Positions 1 through 10,118 of a stretch of DNA of 64,000 nucleotides are shown here, piece by piece (the stretch's first letter is position 1; every line of letters begins with the position of its first letter). Position numbers and translations under genes: made by a program. The stretch covers positions 195,273,270-195,337,269 of the forward strand of contig OZ014531.1 of the NCBI GenBank assembly GCA_963966105.1. Reading direction: 5' to 3'. This DNA is from Volucella zonaria (Eukaryota; Arthropoda; Insecta; Diptera; Syrphidae). Under the pieces are notes generated by a model. The model was not told the DNA's origin and ran no database searches. It worked only from the letters and a program-made list of their open reading frames with translations.

Positions 1-1017
1 TTCCCATCTTTCTGGCAATTTGTGGATCCCATCCCAAAAGAACTGCGCCGGCTGGGCTGCCAAGAATGAATCAAGCCAATTTTTGATATTCTGCTCTGAT
101 GTGAACCGTATTTCAGTGAGGGCGTTCTGCATCAACCGGAACAAATGGTAGTCAGAAGGGGTAAGGTCTGGGCTATAAGGCGGGTGGGGTAAGACTTCCC
201 ATCCACTGTTTTCCAAATAGTTCTTAACCGGAATAGCAACGTGGGGCCGAGCGTTGTCATGATGGAAAATTATTGCCTCGTGTCTGGTCGCATATTCCGG
301 GCATTTTTCGGCCACTGCTCTCTTCAAGCGGATTAATTGTGTTCGATAGCGTTGTCTATTGATGGTTTCATCCGGTTTTAGCAACTCATAATACAGCACA
401 CCCATCTGATGCCACCAAATACAGAGCATTACGTTTGCGCCATGGATATTCGGCTTTGCCGTTGATTTGGCTGGTTGGCAGGTTGGCCGGGTTTCACATA
501 TGATTTTTTGGGCTTGGGGTTGTCGTAATGGATCCATTTTTCATCACCAATAACAATTCGATTCAAAAATGACTTCCTTTTGTGGCGTTCCAGCAGCATT
601 TCGGACATGCAAAACCGCCTTTCGACGTCTCTCGGCTTGAGTTCATGTGGAACCCAATTTCCTTGCTTTTGAATATATCCAGCTGCTTTTAAACGTTTTG
701 GAATGGCTGCTTGAGTGACACCCAAGCAGCAAAGACTCTGCGAGCTCTTCTTGTGTTTGGCAACAATCTTCATAGAGTAATGCTTCAAGTTCTTCATCTT
801 CAAACTTTTTTGGCTGCCCAGGACGTTTATCGTCTTCCAAGCCAAAATCACCACTTTTAAATCGTGCAAACTACTTTTGGCACGTTCGCTCAGCTAGCGC
901 ATTTTCACCATAAACTTCCACCAAAATACGATGACTTTCGGCAGCAGTTTTCTTCATATTAAAGTAATGAAGAAGAACGCCCAGCAAAAACACTTTTTCA
1001 GGCACAAAGTTCGACAT
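1..1017 (-). pseudogene. mariner transposase remnant (M0)
   Basis: The product would be a D,D34D transposase that binds the terminal repeats and performs cut-and-paste transposition. An ATG at 1017-1015 opens a protein related to those of V1 and V2. An in-frame TAG at 873-871 replaces the Trp of the conserved WF-RFKSGDF motif. A 7-bp insertion near 735 shifts the frame inside the helix-turn-helix, and another frame change follows near 470. The linker WVPHELKPRD, the first catalytic Asp (IGDEKWIHYDN), the second (HHDNARPH) and the third (SPDLTPSDYHLF) can all still be read across frames. The gene is dead by frameshift and nonsense rather than by loss of catalytic residues. The C-terminal residues lie beyond the window. 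Confidence 0.85.
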
Positions 1018-1176
1018 ATTTGAGTGAAAAAAAATTATGTTGTTGTTTACGCTTCAAATGAATGACATATACCGAAATGACGTACAATGACAGTAGCTTT
1101 CCAATGCAGGTTCCAATGGAATAATACAAGTTACGAGATCTCTTAGCAAACCGCACGAATTAAGTTATAGACCCAA
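1..1176 (-). mobile_element. mariner element M0, cut by window edge
   Basis: This is a Tc1/mariner-superfamily DNA transposon on the minus strand; its 3' part lies outside the window. Its outer end at 1176 starts TTGGGTCTA in minus orientation and is followed by TA at 1177-1178, the usual target dinucleotide. The end resembles those of mariners V1 and V2 (TTGGGTCTAC), and the transposase is clearly related to theirs but much more diverged. It directly abuts LINE A, so it probably inserted into or beside that element. Confidence 0.85.
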
Positions 1177-1987
1177 TATAAGAACACTGCACAATGCTCT
1201 ACGATGTCCACTAACAGACTGTAATCTTGTAATCCCAATTTCATCAGTTCTCACATTTTAAACCCTATTTCAGAAAAACCAGCCGTTGCGATACCAAACT
1301 TATTAACCACTCCCTCTTCTATTGACCCCCTTTCGCCACCCACTGTTAAATTAACGCAGCAAACTAGCGATACCACCGAATGCCGCTATGCGCTCTCTAG
1401 GCTTAGAGATAAAAAGATATATTAGAATATACGTCTATATCTCGCCTATCTGCACGATAAATCCGACTCGGTGTGCTACGATTGTAAAACAAAAACAAGC
1501 GTCATGGTTTCTATCCAGCAGGAAGGCCTCCCTACAGACGTTACCAGTCTCAGGAAACTTTATATAAAGTATCATGAGATTTTCAATACGCCCCCCCAAA
1601 AAGTTGCAGACGATCTTGCCGCTCTTCGCCATTATGTACACTCTAAAAGAGTCTCACACCTCCAACGCAGTCGCCTTGATCATGATAAATTGCAGTCATG
1701 CAAAAACCTCCCTCTCACCTTCTATTACCAGAACGTAAGAGGACTCCGTTCTAAAACCCACGCTGTTTTCCGCCAATCTCATGCTCTCCCATTTGATATC
1801 TATGCTCTAACCGAAACTAATCTTCTTTTAATGTTTTTCGGGATGATGATAGCGCACACCCCTTGATTGAATCCCCCTATCGAGGTGTCCTACTGGCTAT
1901 TCACAACAGCTTGGACTCCTATCTCGTTGCAACATCATCCTCTCCTAAGCTCGACTTTGTGTCGGTTAAAATAACCCTCACTCGTAG

Positions 1988-4531
1988 ATGCTTGTACGTT
2001 ATGTGTTTTGTTACATTCTTCCGGCGCAACCTATCGAATCCTACCAACTTGCTATTGCAGCAATTGACAATTTGATCGACTTATCAGAATCCCTTGATGA
2101 TATCATTATCTTCGGCGATTTTAATCTGCCTCAGCTGAAGTGGACTCCATCTGAAGACCTATCTTTTTTCATCGCTTCCAATCCCATTTCTACTAAGGAA
2201 TGCCTATTCTTAGATCGGCTAACAGACTCTAGTCTATGCCAAGTCAGTGGCGTTTCCAACTATATGGAAAGGCAATTAGACCTTATCTTCACAACTGATC
2301 CCATCAACACCTCAGTATCGTGTTGTCCCCTATCTCTTTCAACTATTGATAATTTTCATCCTCCACTTCTTCTCTCATTTTTCCACAACTCTCCCCTTCA
2401 GTCGCCTCCCCCCGCACTTCTATTTTCTTACAATTTTCACAAAGCTAATTTCCGTAAAATCAATACCTATCTAAGCAGTGCTTCTTTTGAGTTTACCAAT
2501 CTATCTCTGGTTGATGCCCTCTCCATTTTTTACAGAGAAATATTCAAATCCATCTGCCTTTATGTGCCCTACTCCCGCCATAAAACTTCTTCTACATCCC
2601 CTCCTTGGTATAATCGTAGACTTCGCTCTCTACGAAACAAAAGAAACAAGTTATGGGCGGTATTCCTTCGCACCCACTCTTCTTCCGACTATTCAAATTA
2701 TCTAGGTACATATCTTCATTTCATTGAACTCTATAACTCTCTCTATCAGCGATAGTTGAATAGTGCGCAAAACAATCTCATAAATGACCCCAAGTCCTTT
2801 TTTCAATTTGTCAATTGCAAAAGTAAGTCTGATGGTTATCCTTCCTCCTTCGCTTTCGAAACCAAAACTTCATGTGATCCTCCTACATCGCCAATTTTTT
2901 TGCCACATTTTTCAAACAATCATTTGCCAACAACTCCTTCGTACCAGATCCCTCTTACTTCAATGATCTACCAAATTTCTCCATTGGTCCCTTTCTCACT
3001 CAAAATTTCGATCCTACAGAAGAAAAGTTACAAAATCTTAAGGATGAATTTGTACCTGGCCCAGACGGACTCTCCGCCATGTTTCTTAAGAAATGCTCTT
3101 CCAACTTGTCTCTACCCCTTTCCTACATTTTTCGTCTATCGCTTACACAGGGTGAATTTCCCCAGATTTGGAAGACCTCTTTTATAATCCCGATACACAA
3201 AAAGGGATCTAAGCATGAAGTTACCAATTATCGTCCCATTGCTAAACTCTCTCGTATACCCAAACTCTTTAAAAGCATTTTATACGAAGCGTTAAGCTTC
3301 AAATGCAAGCCTTTTATTTCACCCCGACAACATGGTGTTATAAAAGGGAGGTCAACTACCACAAATCTAAATGAATTCGTGTCTTTTGCTCTCTCAGCCT
3401 TAGAAAATGGCAAAGAAATTGATGTTATCGCAACTGATTTCACTAAAGCGTTTGATAAGATATCTCATAAATTGATCCTTTTCAAATTGTCTGCTCTCGG
3501 CTTTGAGCCTCCCTTATTAAAATGGATTTCTTCTTACCTGGTAAACCGATATTATAGTGTTCGGTTTAGATCCGCCCTTTCTGTTCCATTCCTGGCCTCA
3601 TCTGGAGTTCCACAAGGCAGTCATCTTGGCCCTCTTCCTTTCATTCTTACTATTAACGATGTTGAGAAAGTCATTAAACACCCCTCCTTCTCTTTTTAAG
3701 CTGACGACATAAAATTTTTAAAACTATTTCCTCTCCCCATGACTCTCCCCTTCTTCAAGAAGACCTTGATCGGTTTTCAATCTGGTGCCTCAAAAACTGC
3801 CTAGAACTTAATACAGCCAAATGTCAATCTATAACCTTTTCACGTAAATGCAACCCGTCTCCTCCCCGACTTTATTTTCTCCATGGTCAACCAATTCCCC
3901 TGGTTCAGTCTTTCCAAGACCTTGGCATATTATTCGACAGTGAGCTTAATTTCCGTTCGCACATCGATAAGATGATCCTCAAAGCCACTCATCACTTGGC
4001 TTTATTAAACGATGGTCCAAGGAATTTTCCAACCCGTATGTAACCAGATCTCTCTATATTACCTTTGTTCGCCCCCTGCTTGAGTATGGCAGTCAATCTT
4101 GGTCCCCCTTTCACCGGGTTCATGTTTCCCAAATCGAGGGTATTCAACGTCGATTCCTCCGATTTGCCCTCCGTGGCCTGCCATGGAACGACCCTTTAAT
4201 CTTACCTCCCTATCAAGACCGCCTCAAACTTCTAAATATGAATTCGTTAGAAGAACGTAGGAATACTGCTGACGTTCTTTTCATTCATCGACTTCTCTCA
4301 GGTTCCATCAACTGTGCATCCATTTTGAACTCTATTTCCTTCAATGCCAACCCCCGCAATCTACGTTGTCCTCGTCTTTTCTATCTACCGGTCCACCGCA
4401 CCTCTTATGGCTCCAACGAACCTATCTCCCGAATGCTCCGAAAAGTCAACTCTAGCCTCTCCCTTTTTCATTTCCACCTGAGCACTCCTTGTCTTAAACA
4501 AGATCTCCTCCATCACTTCCTTGGTCACTAG
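1988..4531 (+). pseudogene. LINE A endonuclease/reverse transcriptase remnant
   Basis: The protein would nick target DNA and copy element RNA by target-primed reverse transcription. Visible motifs are GDFNLPQLKW (endonuclease), PGPDGL, KKGSKHEVTNYRPIAKLS, QHGVIKGRSTTTN, TDFTKAFDKISH, SSGVPQGSHLGP and, after a stop, ADD. The reading frame is broken by a TAG at about 2753, by frameshifts near 3010-3080, and by a TAA at 3697-3699 that replaces the Tyr of the YADD catalytic box. Copy C carries the same TAA at 47757-47759, while copy B retains tat-gct-gac-gat. A frameshift near 4010-4025 separates the C-terminal part. The protein is certainly non-functional. Confidence 0.85.
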
Positions 4532-4589
4532 CTCTTAAGTCTTTCTGTTAGTTTTTAAGTTAGATTAAGCTTGTATTAAGCCAATAAAT

Positions 4590-4605
4590 GGGGGCCTCAG
4601 CCCCC
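4590..4605 (+). other. GC hairpin at LINE A 3' end
   Basis: GGGGGC and GCCCCC form a 6-bp stem with a CTCA loop, immediately after AATAAA. It may be the RT recognition structure of this LINE. It should not be read as a bacterial terminator. Confidence 0.6.
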
Positions 4606-4615
4606 ACCAAAAAAT

Positions 4616-5800
4616 TGGTCTTCCTCTTCTTTTTGTGAATTCAACCCGAGCACATGTCTCTTTATTTTAACAGCCTTTCGTCGTCGAACTTCAACTTATA
4701 ACAATTTCTGCAGATGGAATCGTGATTGTCCTTTTTAGTACATCTCTCGCAACTGCACAAACTCAATCCTGACCATATTTCTAACCATTTTGAATACACG
4801 AGTATTTATAAATTCCGGCACTGGCCAAAGTCGTAAGCTAATCATACAACCATTCAGCATTGATTCTTAGAGAAGGAATTCTTTCTCAAACTTTCCCAAT
4901 GCCGAATTTCACAATCCCCCCTCCTCTACCCCATATAAAAAGTCAACAAATTGGAAAGGATCAAATAGGACAGCACCCAAACTCTTAACTCTGTGATTAC
5001 TATTCATTCATGAAGCAATACAAAAAAAAAATAACTTTCTCCCGAGAATATAAGAAAAAACCAAATCTACTGACTTCTTTGACAAAAAAGGACTCTGACA
5101 AACAGGAGTAGTACGAGTACCATATGCCTATTTGCGTAAATTGTTTGCACAGACTGAAATTAAAAACAAATTTCGTCTCTGTGCCGACTCCATTTCAGCA
5201 TAATTGAACCCTTTTTGGTAAATTTTCACATAAAAGGAAACCCATTGCCACTACTAAATGCTATTCAATGACCAGAGTAAAAGGGACGAATCCTTTTTTC
5301 GTTTTGAAACTGAATTATTTTGTTTGCCATCGAAAAAGGTAAGAAAATCTAAATTTTGTGGGAATTGTGAAAACTTCTGATGCCCTGTGAGTATATTAAA
5401 ACATCCTGTGGCAAAGGATTTTCTGCAAAAAAAAAAAGGTGATTACGGTGAAGCCTGGGTTAGACTTTCTGTCATCTCACCTTCCTTTTCCCATGGGTTA
5501 GGACAAATCACGTACTCTCCGGCACCTAGAATGCCCAAGGAGTTCAAACAAAGCAAATCACAGAAAGTTTGTTAGTTATTTTTCTTGGAGATGAGATCCT
5601 TTCTGTCCCTCTGTCCCTCCACCTTTTTTCTTTGTGTTAAAAAAGTCCTGGCTTAAGTGATCAGGAGAGTGAGATAAGTTTTTTTAAAGGCGCCCATACA
5701 TGTCGTTAGGCATAGCAATTGACTTAATTCATTTCATTTCGTCGGAGTAGGAAAATGGATTTTGTTTTGTTATTATTTGAAATTGCGTCTTAACGAAGGA
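4616..5800. other. No gene recognised
   Basis: This AT-rich stretch has only short, low-complexity open frames (for example 5387-5575) that match no family I know. It contains one TACGAGTA octamer at 5112-5119. Confidence 0.5.
5112..5119 (-). other. Minos-type footprint octamer (TACGAGTA)
   Basis: Octamer in non-coding sequence, with no paralogous copy for comparison. Confidence 0.45.
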
Positions 5801-5838
5801 TACTCGTACTCGTACTCGTACTCGTACTCGTACTCGTA
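5801..5838. repeat. (TACTCG)n microsatellite, about 6.3 units
   Basis: 38 bp of uninterrupted TACTCG repeats. The unit is identical to the 6-bp footprint unit found scattered through the window, so the array may have grown from a footprint by slippage or by repeated insertion and excision at one TA. Confidence 0.9.
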
Positions 5839-6724
5839 GAAGAACAAATCCCCACATGCGTGCGTACATTTTCTCATCTCATGTGTGCTCATTGTACCTA
5901 CGTACTCATGTGTAATATAAACACGCATTACAAAACAAGACGATTCTTATTGTTGAAGAGGATTTATCTAGTTTTGTCCTACATGGCATTTGTAAATGGG
6001 TAAGAGGTTGATTGTATTTGTCAGCAGAAACCGAAAGTAGATTCCACTCAGGAGTATCTAACATATAAGATTCGTTATGATGAGAAGTTCTTGAAAGGAT
6101 TCCTTCAGTTAGAGGGAAGCCAAAGTTGATGCCAATTAGCAATTGACATCAAGTAGCATATGCTCTAGCTGACAAGCTCTTACAGTGACATGAATTAGTA
6201 ATAACAGGATGCTGTGTAGTGTCGCTTGCTTAGAAGTCTCACTGGGAAAAACTTCCTGAATGGAAGAAGAGAAACAAAGGGATTTGAGGCTGAGAATACA
6301 GAGGTTCAGGTCGGGCATCCTATTAAGAATTAAAGTCATTCAAAGTGCCAGAAGAAAAGGACACATTATAGTTGGGCTACTATAAGCAAGACTTTCTTAG
6401 TATCCGGAAGCTACTTTTCCAAATGTACACTAACGTGGATGACCTTAATCACCGATAATACTTAGTCCATTAATCAGCCTTTCGTTTGAGATCTTATTCA
6501 AAAGTCTAGATAGAGTCCTTTGAGAAGAAGATTTTCCTTCAATCAATCAAATACACACGTTTACACGCAGGACAGGTTATATGTACTGATACGGAGCTCT
6601 ACATATGTCCTAGAGATAATTTTGAAAATTTACTTCTTTGCACGTCATCGTGCAACGTCATTGGTTTTTGTTCGTATTTACTTAATTAGGTGGCTGTACA
6701 GTTCGGGGTGAACCTGAGCCTCAG
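5839..6724. other. No gene recognised
   Basis: Minus-strand open frames at 5906-6142 and 6136-6339 are short, mutually out of frame and lack recognisable motifs. I see no RNA gene or terminal repeats. Confidence 0.45.
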
Positions 6725-7111
6725 CTAAAAAGCCTCGCCAGTTAGTCCGGTCTCAGCTAACTGCCTCCAGTTGGGCATTTCAAGTCGGTTGAAGTCCCAT
6801 TTGAGGTGCGAGTCACCTAATGTGGGGTCTTTATCTATTGCGTTATCCCTCCGAGTTAGATTCGAAGAATGCGAAGAGCCGTAGCATTGATGTCCATTCG
6901 CTTTACATGTTCGCTGTACAGCTCGTATATTTCGTCGTTGAGTCTTCTCCTCCGTCAATCCAAAAAGGACAGACTGTTCTTCGAAGGGTTTTTCTGCCGA
7001 AACCACTGAGGATATTTTCATTCGATTCCGAGTCCAAGTTTCTGTGCCATAAAGTAGAACTGGGATGGTCAATGGCTTATATACACCCTCAATGACTCGA
7101 ACTGCAACCAA
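6725..7111 (-). pseudogene. RTE-type LINE C-terminal fragment
   Basis: The translated minus strand reads RVIEGVYKPLTIPVLLYGTETWTRN, the post-RT segment typical of RTE-clade non-LTR retrotransposons. The same segment recurs at about 9990-10085 on the plus strand, which supports a family assignment within this window. It is a 5'-truncated piece with no RT core. It ends near the maT-like transposon that follows. Confidence 0.6.
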
Positions 7112-7124
7112 CTTCAGGCTGCTA

Positions 7125-8345
7125 TAATTTCGAAACCATTCATAACAGTGAGCTCAAATTTTGACACATGGCAGATAATTTTATTATTTACAAGCCTTTT
7201 AAACCATTTACGTCTCAGTTGTGTTGAAAAAATTTTATCCGCTATGGAATTCAAACGTGATAGTGTGATTGCTTTATATTTGGCTGGAAAACCACAAGTA
7301 GCTATCGTTAGAGCCCTCCAGCACCTCAACGTGAATAAATCATTTGTGTCTCGAACCATAGCTCGTTACCGTGATACTGGCAGCATTGTAAAACACCATG
7401 GAGGTGGTCATAAAAAAACAGCAACATCGACAGAAATCGTTCAGAAAGTGAAGGCTCGAATTGAGCGAAATCCGCGTCAAAGTGGAAGAAAAATGGCTCG
7501 TGAGCTCAACATATCGGGATGCAATACATACTGAAAAATGAGCTTGGGCGCAAGCCATTGAAGTTCCAAAAAGCACACGATCTTACACCGCAACAGAAAA
7601 AAGTTAGAGTCGAAAGAGCGAAGGAGTTGCTACGCTTTGGTTTTTTCCGATGAGTCGCCATTTGTTATCGAGCAATATGTCAACAAACAAAATGACCGAG
7701 TTTACTTGCCAGAGAGGTCTTTCGAAAATTTACATATTCGGACGGCCACCAGAAAGCAGGCAGCACCGATGGTGATGGTTTGGGCTGCCATAACCGCCGA
7801 TGGTCGCTCTCCGCTCGTATTTTTGGACCGTGGCGTCGAAATTAATGCGATCGTATACCGTGAAACTGTCTTAGAGGAGCCTTGGACAAACAATCATTTC
7901 GGTCGGAGACCGTGGACATTTTAACAAGACTCGACACCGTCTCACAAAGCGCGCGTCAACTAAGATTGGTTAAAAAACAACGTTCCACACTTCATTTCCT
8001 TGACACAATGGATTGCAAATTCTCCGGATGCAAATCCGTTGGATTTCTCTGTCTGGGGTATTTTGAAAGCAAAGGTTGGCACTAAGAAATACCAAAGTTT
8101 GGACCACCTCAAAGAAGCACTTCGCCGGGAATGGGCCAAAGTTCCGCAGAGCCACTTGCGTGCAACGTGCGATGCTTTCTTCGGCCGTCTCAAGGCCATT
8201 ATTCGCGATAAAGGTGGACATATTGAAAACTGCTGATATAATTTGAAAATTGATGTATCTTCCAACATTTTTTGCTTTGGCAGAATAAAATTTATCACAA
8301 AATAAGAAAATTATAGCATTTTAAAAAGTTGGAGTTAGAGTCATT
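7125..8345 (+). mobile_element. maT-like (DD37D) Tc1/mariner transposon
   Basis: This DNA transposon encodes a Tc1/mariner-superfamily transposase with DD37D spacing. The right end beyond the stop codon (8237-8345) ends near tagagtcattcaccc. The exact terminal repeats and TSD could not be fixed, so the boundaries are approximate. It sits between RTE fragments. A second, more diverged relative lies at 19850-20950 on the minus strand. Confidence 0.7.
7244..8236 (+). pseudogene. maT-like DD37D transposase, broken
   Basis: The ATG at 7244 starts MEFKRDSVIALYLAGKPQ, an N-terminal helix-turn-helix DNA-binding domain (HTH; about residues 1-95). A frameshift after ELNIS (about 7520) and another near 7640 precede the catalytic domain. 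The first catalytic Asp is in FSDESPF (about 7648). The second is in QDSTPSHKARVN (about 7925), where CAA-to-TAA changes put stops just before and after it. The third is in SPDANPLDFSVWG. Spacing between the second and third Asp is 37 residues. The tail GRLKAIIRDKGGHIENC ends at a natural stop. All three acids survive, but the frame is destroyed. Confidence 0.8.
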
Positions 8346-9305
8346 CACCCGTATATGATGGATCTACAAATGTCACAAGGAAGGTTGTCAGAGGAATTTG
8401 AAATCCAAAGTGGGGCTAGGCAGGGCTGTATACAGTCAGCAATACTGTTCCTGTTGGTGATAAGTGATGTCGACTGGAAATGGAGGAATTCGGTAGACTC
8501 TGCAATCACACCTCCAACATCTGAACTATGCCGACGACGTATGCTTACTCTCTCATAGGATCATGGATCTCCATCAAATGACAACAAGAGTGGAGAGAGA
8601 AGCTGGAATCGTTAGGCTAAAGATCAATACGCAAAAAGCAAAAAGGATCAGCCTAGGAACTTCCTCATCTAACCAAGCAGAGATTTCTGGACAACCAGTA
8701 TTGTCTCCACTGATAGTGGGACCGAACTAAATATAATCAGCCGAATCTGGAAAGCAAAGGCTGCTTTCGGAATGCTGTTCAAAATATGGAGAAACAACTC
8801 TAGCAGCCTAAAGACCAAGCTACGACTGCTCCGCTCCAATGTTGAATCGGTGCTCCTTTATGAGTATAGCACTGGAAAGTCACCCCCGAAAGCTGCAAAC
8901 ATTCATGAATAGATATCTGCGAAATATCTTGAGGATTTTTTGATACAACCGTATTTCTGATGATGACCTTCGTGGGAGAACAGGTCAGAAACCCATTGAC
9001 TCCACCTTACCAAGACATAAGTGGCAGTGGATTGGGCATACGCTTCGTAAAGGTCTCGAGTACATTGCGAGTCAAGCAATGCAATGGCACACCCTCACGC
9101 AGAGAAGCAGACGAGTGGGCCGACCTAGAATTACTTGGCGAAGAACGGTCGAAGAAGAATCAGCACAACCGCACAACCGGGGAGGAGTTAGAGAGAGCTG
9201 AGATACATCTCCAGAAACCGTATACGATGGCTCGTAGTAGTAGTGGAGGCCATATACCACGCAAGGGGAACCTCACGGATATAATAGCTCCGAAGACCTA
9301 AGTAA
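8346..9305 (+). mobile_element. RTE-like LINE (group beta), 3' fragment
   Basis: A 5'-truncated non-LTR retrotransposon. RT motif 5 (SGARQGCIQSAILFLLVI, about 8410) is followed by LNYADDVCLLSHRIMD in a shifted frame (about 8524-8570), a thumb/linker region, and the C-terminal KWQWIGHTLRKG and RPRITWRRTVEEE (about 9015-9160) typical of RTE-like proteins. The element ends in taagtaagaaagtaag. Minus-strand copies of the same family occur at 46040-46520 and 51800-52090. The RT is broken by several frameshifts. Confidence 0.65.
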
Positions 9306-9559
9306 GAAAGTAAGCAACCGTTAGGCCAATTCCTGATTATGTTAGCCAGGTATAGTCCTCTTTTTTCGAAACATACATCCTAAAATCGAAGCTGCTCAAT
9401 ACAGATTTCTACAATTCAACCTGTACGGGATCTCTCTTTATTATATTCAGGAGTCCTGTGCTCTTTCTGTTTTCTTAAAAAAAAAATAACGCGTAGATGA
9501 AAATACACACTTTGTCCACCAATTCGTAACGGGCCCACGAATACAACCTTAATATTCAT

Positions 9560-10109
9560 TGTCTGAACCAGCGAGTTACTCTTTACTGGACAAACTATAG
9601 GGAAATAAGTCTCCTCAACATTCCATATAAAATCCTGGCTGCTGTGTCAATAGTCTGACCGGTCCTAATCAGCGCTCATATTACGAGAAAACCCAAAAAC
9701 TCCAAATCAATATACATAAACACATCTATAGCGAAGGACTGTACATTGCCTTATCTAATTTTGGCATCCCTGCCAAACTCATCCGTCTGTGTAGAATGGG
9801 GATGGAGGACGCTCGCTGCTGCGTCAAGGTTGCTAACGACTTAATCTAGACTTTCGATCTCAGAAAAGGATTTAGACAACGTGGCGCGCTGTCGTGTAGA
9901 TTTTTTCAACGCATCACTTGAGATTGTGATAAACTTGTAAGCCAACACAAGAACCTCTTTCCAATCGGGGTTTCTTTGGCCTCAGAAGGCAATTCAGTAG
10001 TAAGGCCTTGTCAAGAGGTCCTATATAAGCCACTAACCCTTTCAGTCTTGCGTTATGGCACAGAAACCTGAACGAGCGGATGAAAATATCCATTTGGACC
10101 CAAGGAGTC
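9560..10109 (+). pseudogene. RTE-type LINE RT fragment (group alpha)
   Basis: Translations give NYREISLLNIPYKILAA (RT finger), then LSNFGIPAKLIRLCRMGMED and LRKGFRQRGALSC (palm, about 9755-9895), and then the VLYKPLTLSVLRYGTET segment (about 9990-10085). Several parts are missing, so the copy is internally deleted. Jockey/F-like LINE copy 1 inserted into its 3' part. The 9-bp TSD of that insertion straddles 10110-10118 and 12958-12966. Confidence 0.6.
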
Positions 10110-10118
10110 TTCAATTCC
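10110..10118 (+). repeat. TSD of Jockey/F-like LINE copy 1 (left)
   Basis: TTCAATTCC, repeated exactly at 12958-12966 on the other side of the LINE. Confidence 0.75.

Larger units (their letters stand above)
1179..4615 (+). mobile_element. CR1/Jockey-type LINE, copy A
   Basis: This is a non-LTR retrotransposon without an RNase H domain. The order is: ORF1-like stretch (about 1340-1700), endonuclease start FYYQNVRGLRSKT (about 1720), endonuclease core IIIFGDFNLPQLKW (about 2104), reverse transcriptase (about 3050-3990), and a C-terminal domain including RRNTADVLFIHRLLSG (about 4235-4530). An AATAAA at about 4583 and a GC hairpin at 4590-4605 mark the 3' end. Copies B (14833-19325) and C (46530-48603) belong to the same family. 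A and C are very similar. The 5' boundary is uncertain because mariner M0 abuts it. Confidence 0.85.

Noticed and set aside
5906..6339. Two minus-strand open frames of 67 and 78 codons
   Set aside because: No motifs, different frames and no neighbours supporting a gene.
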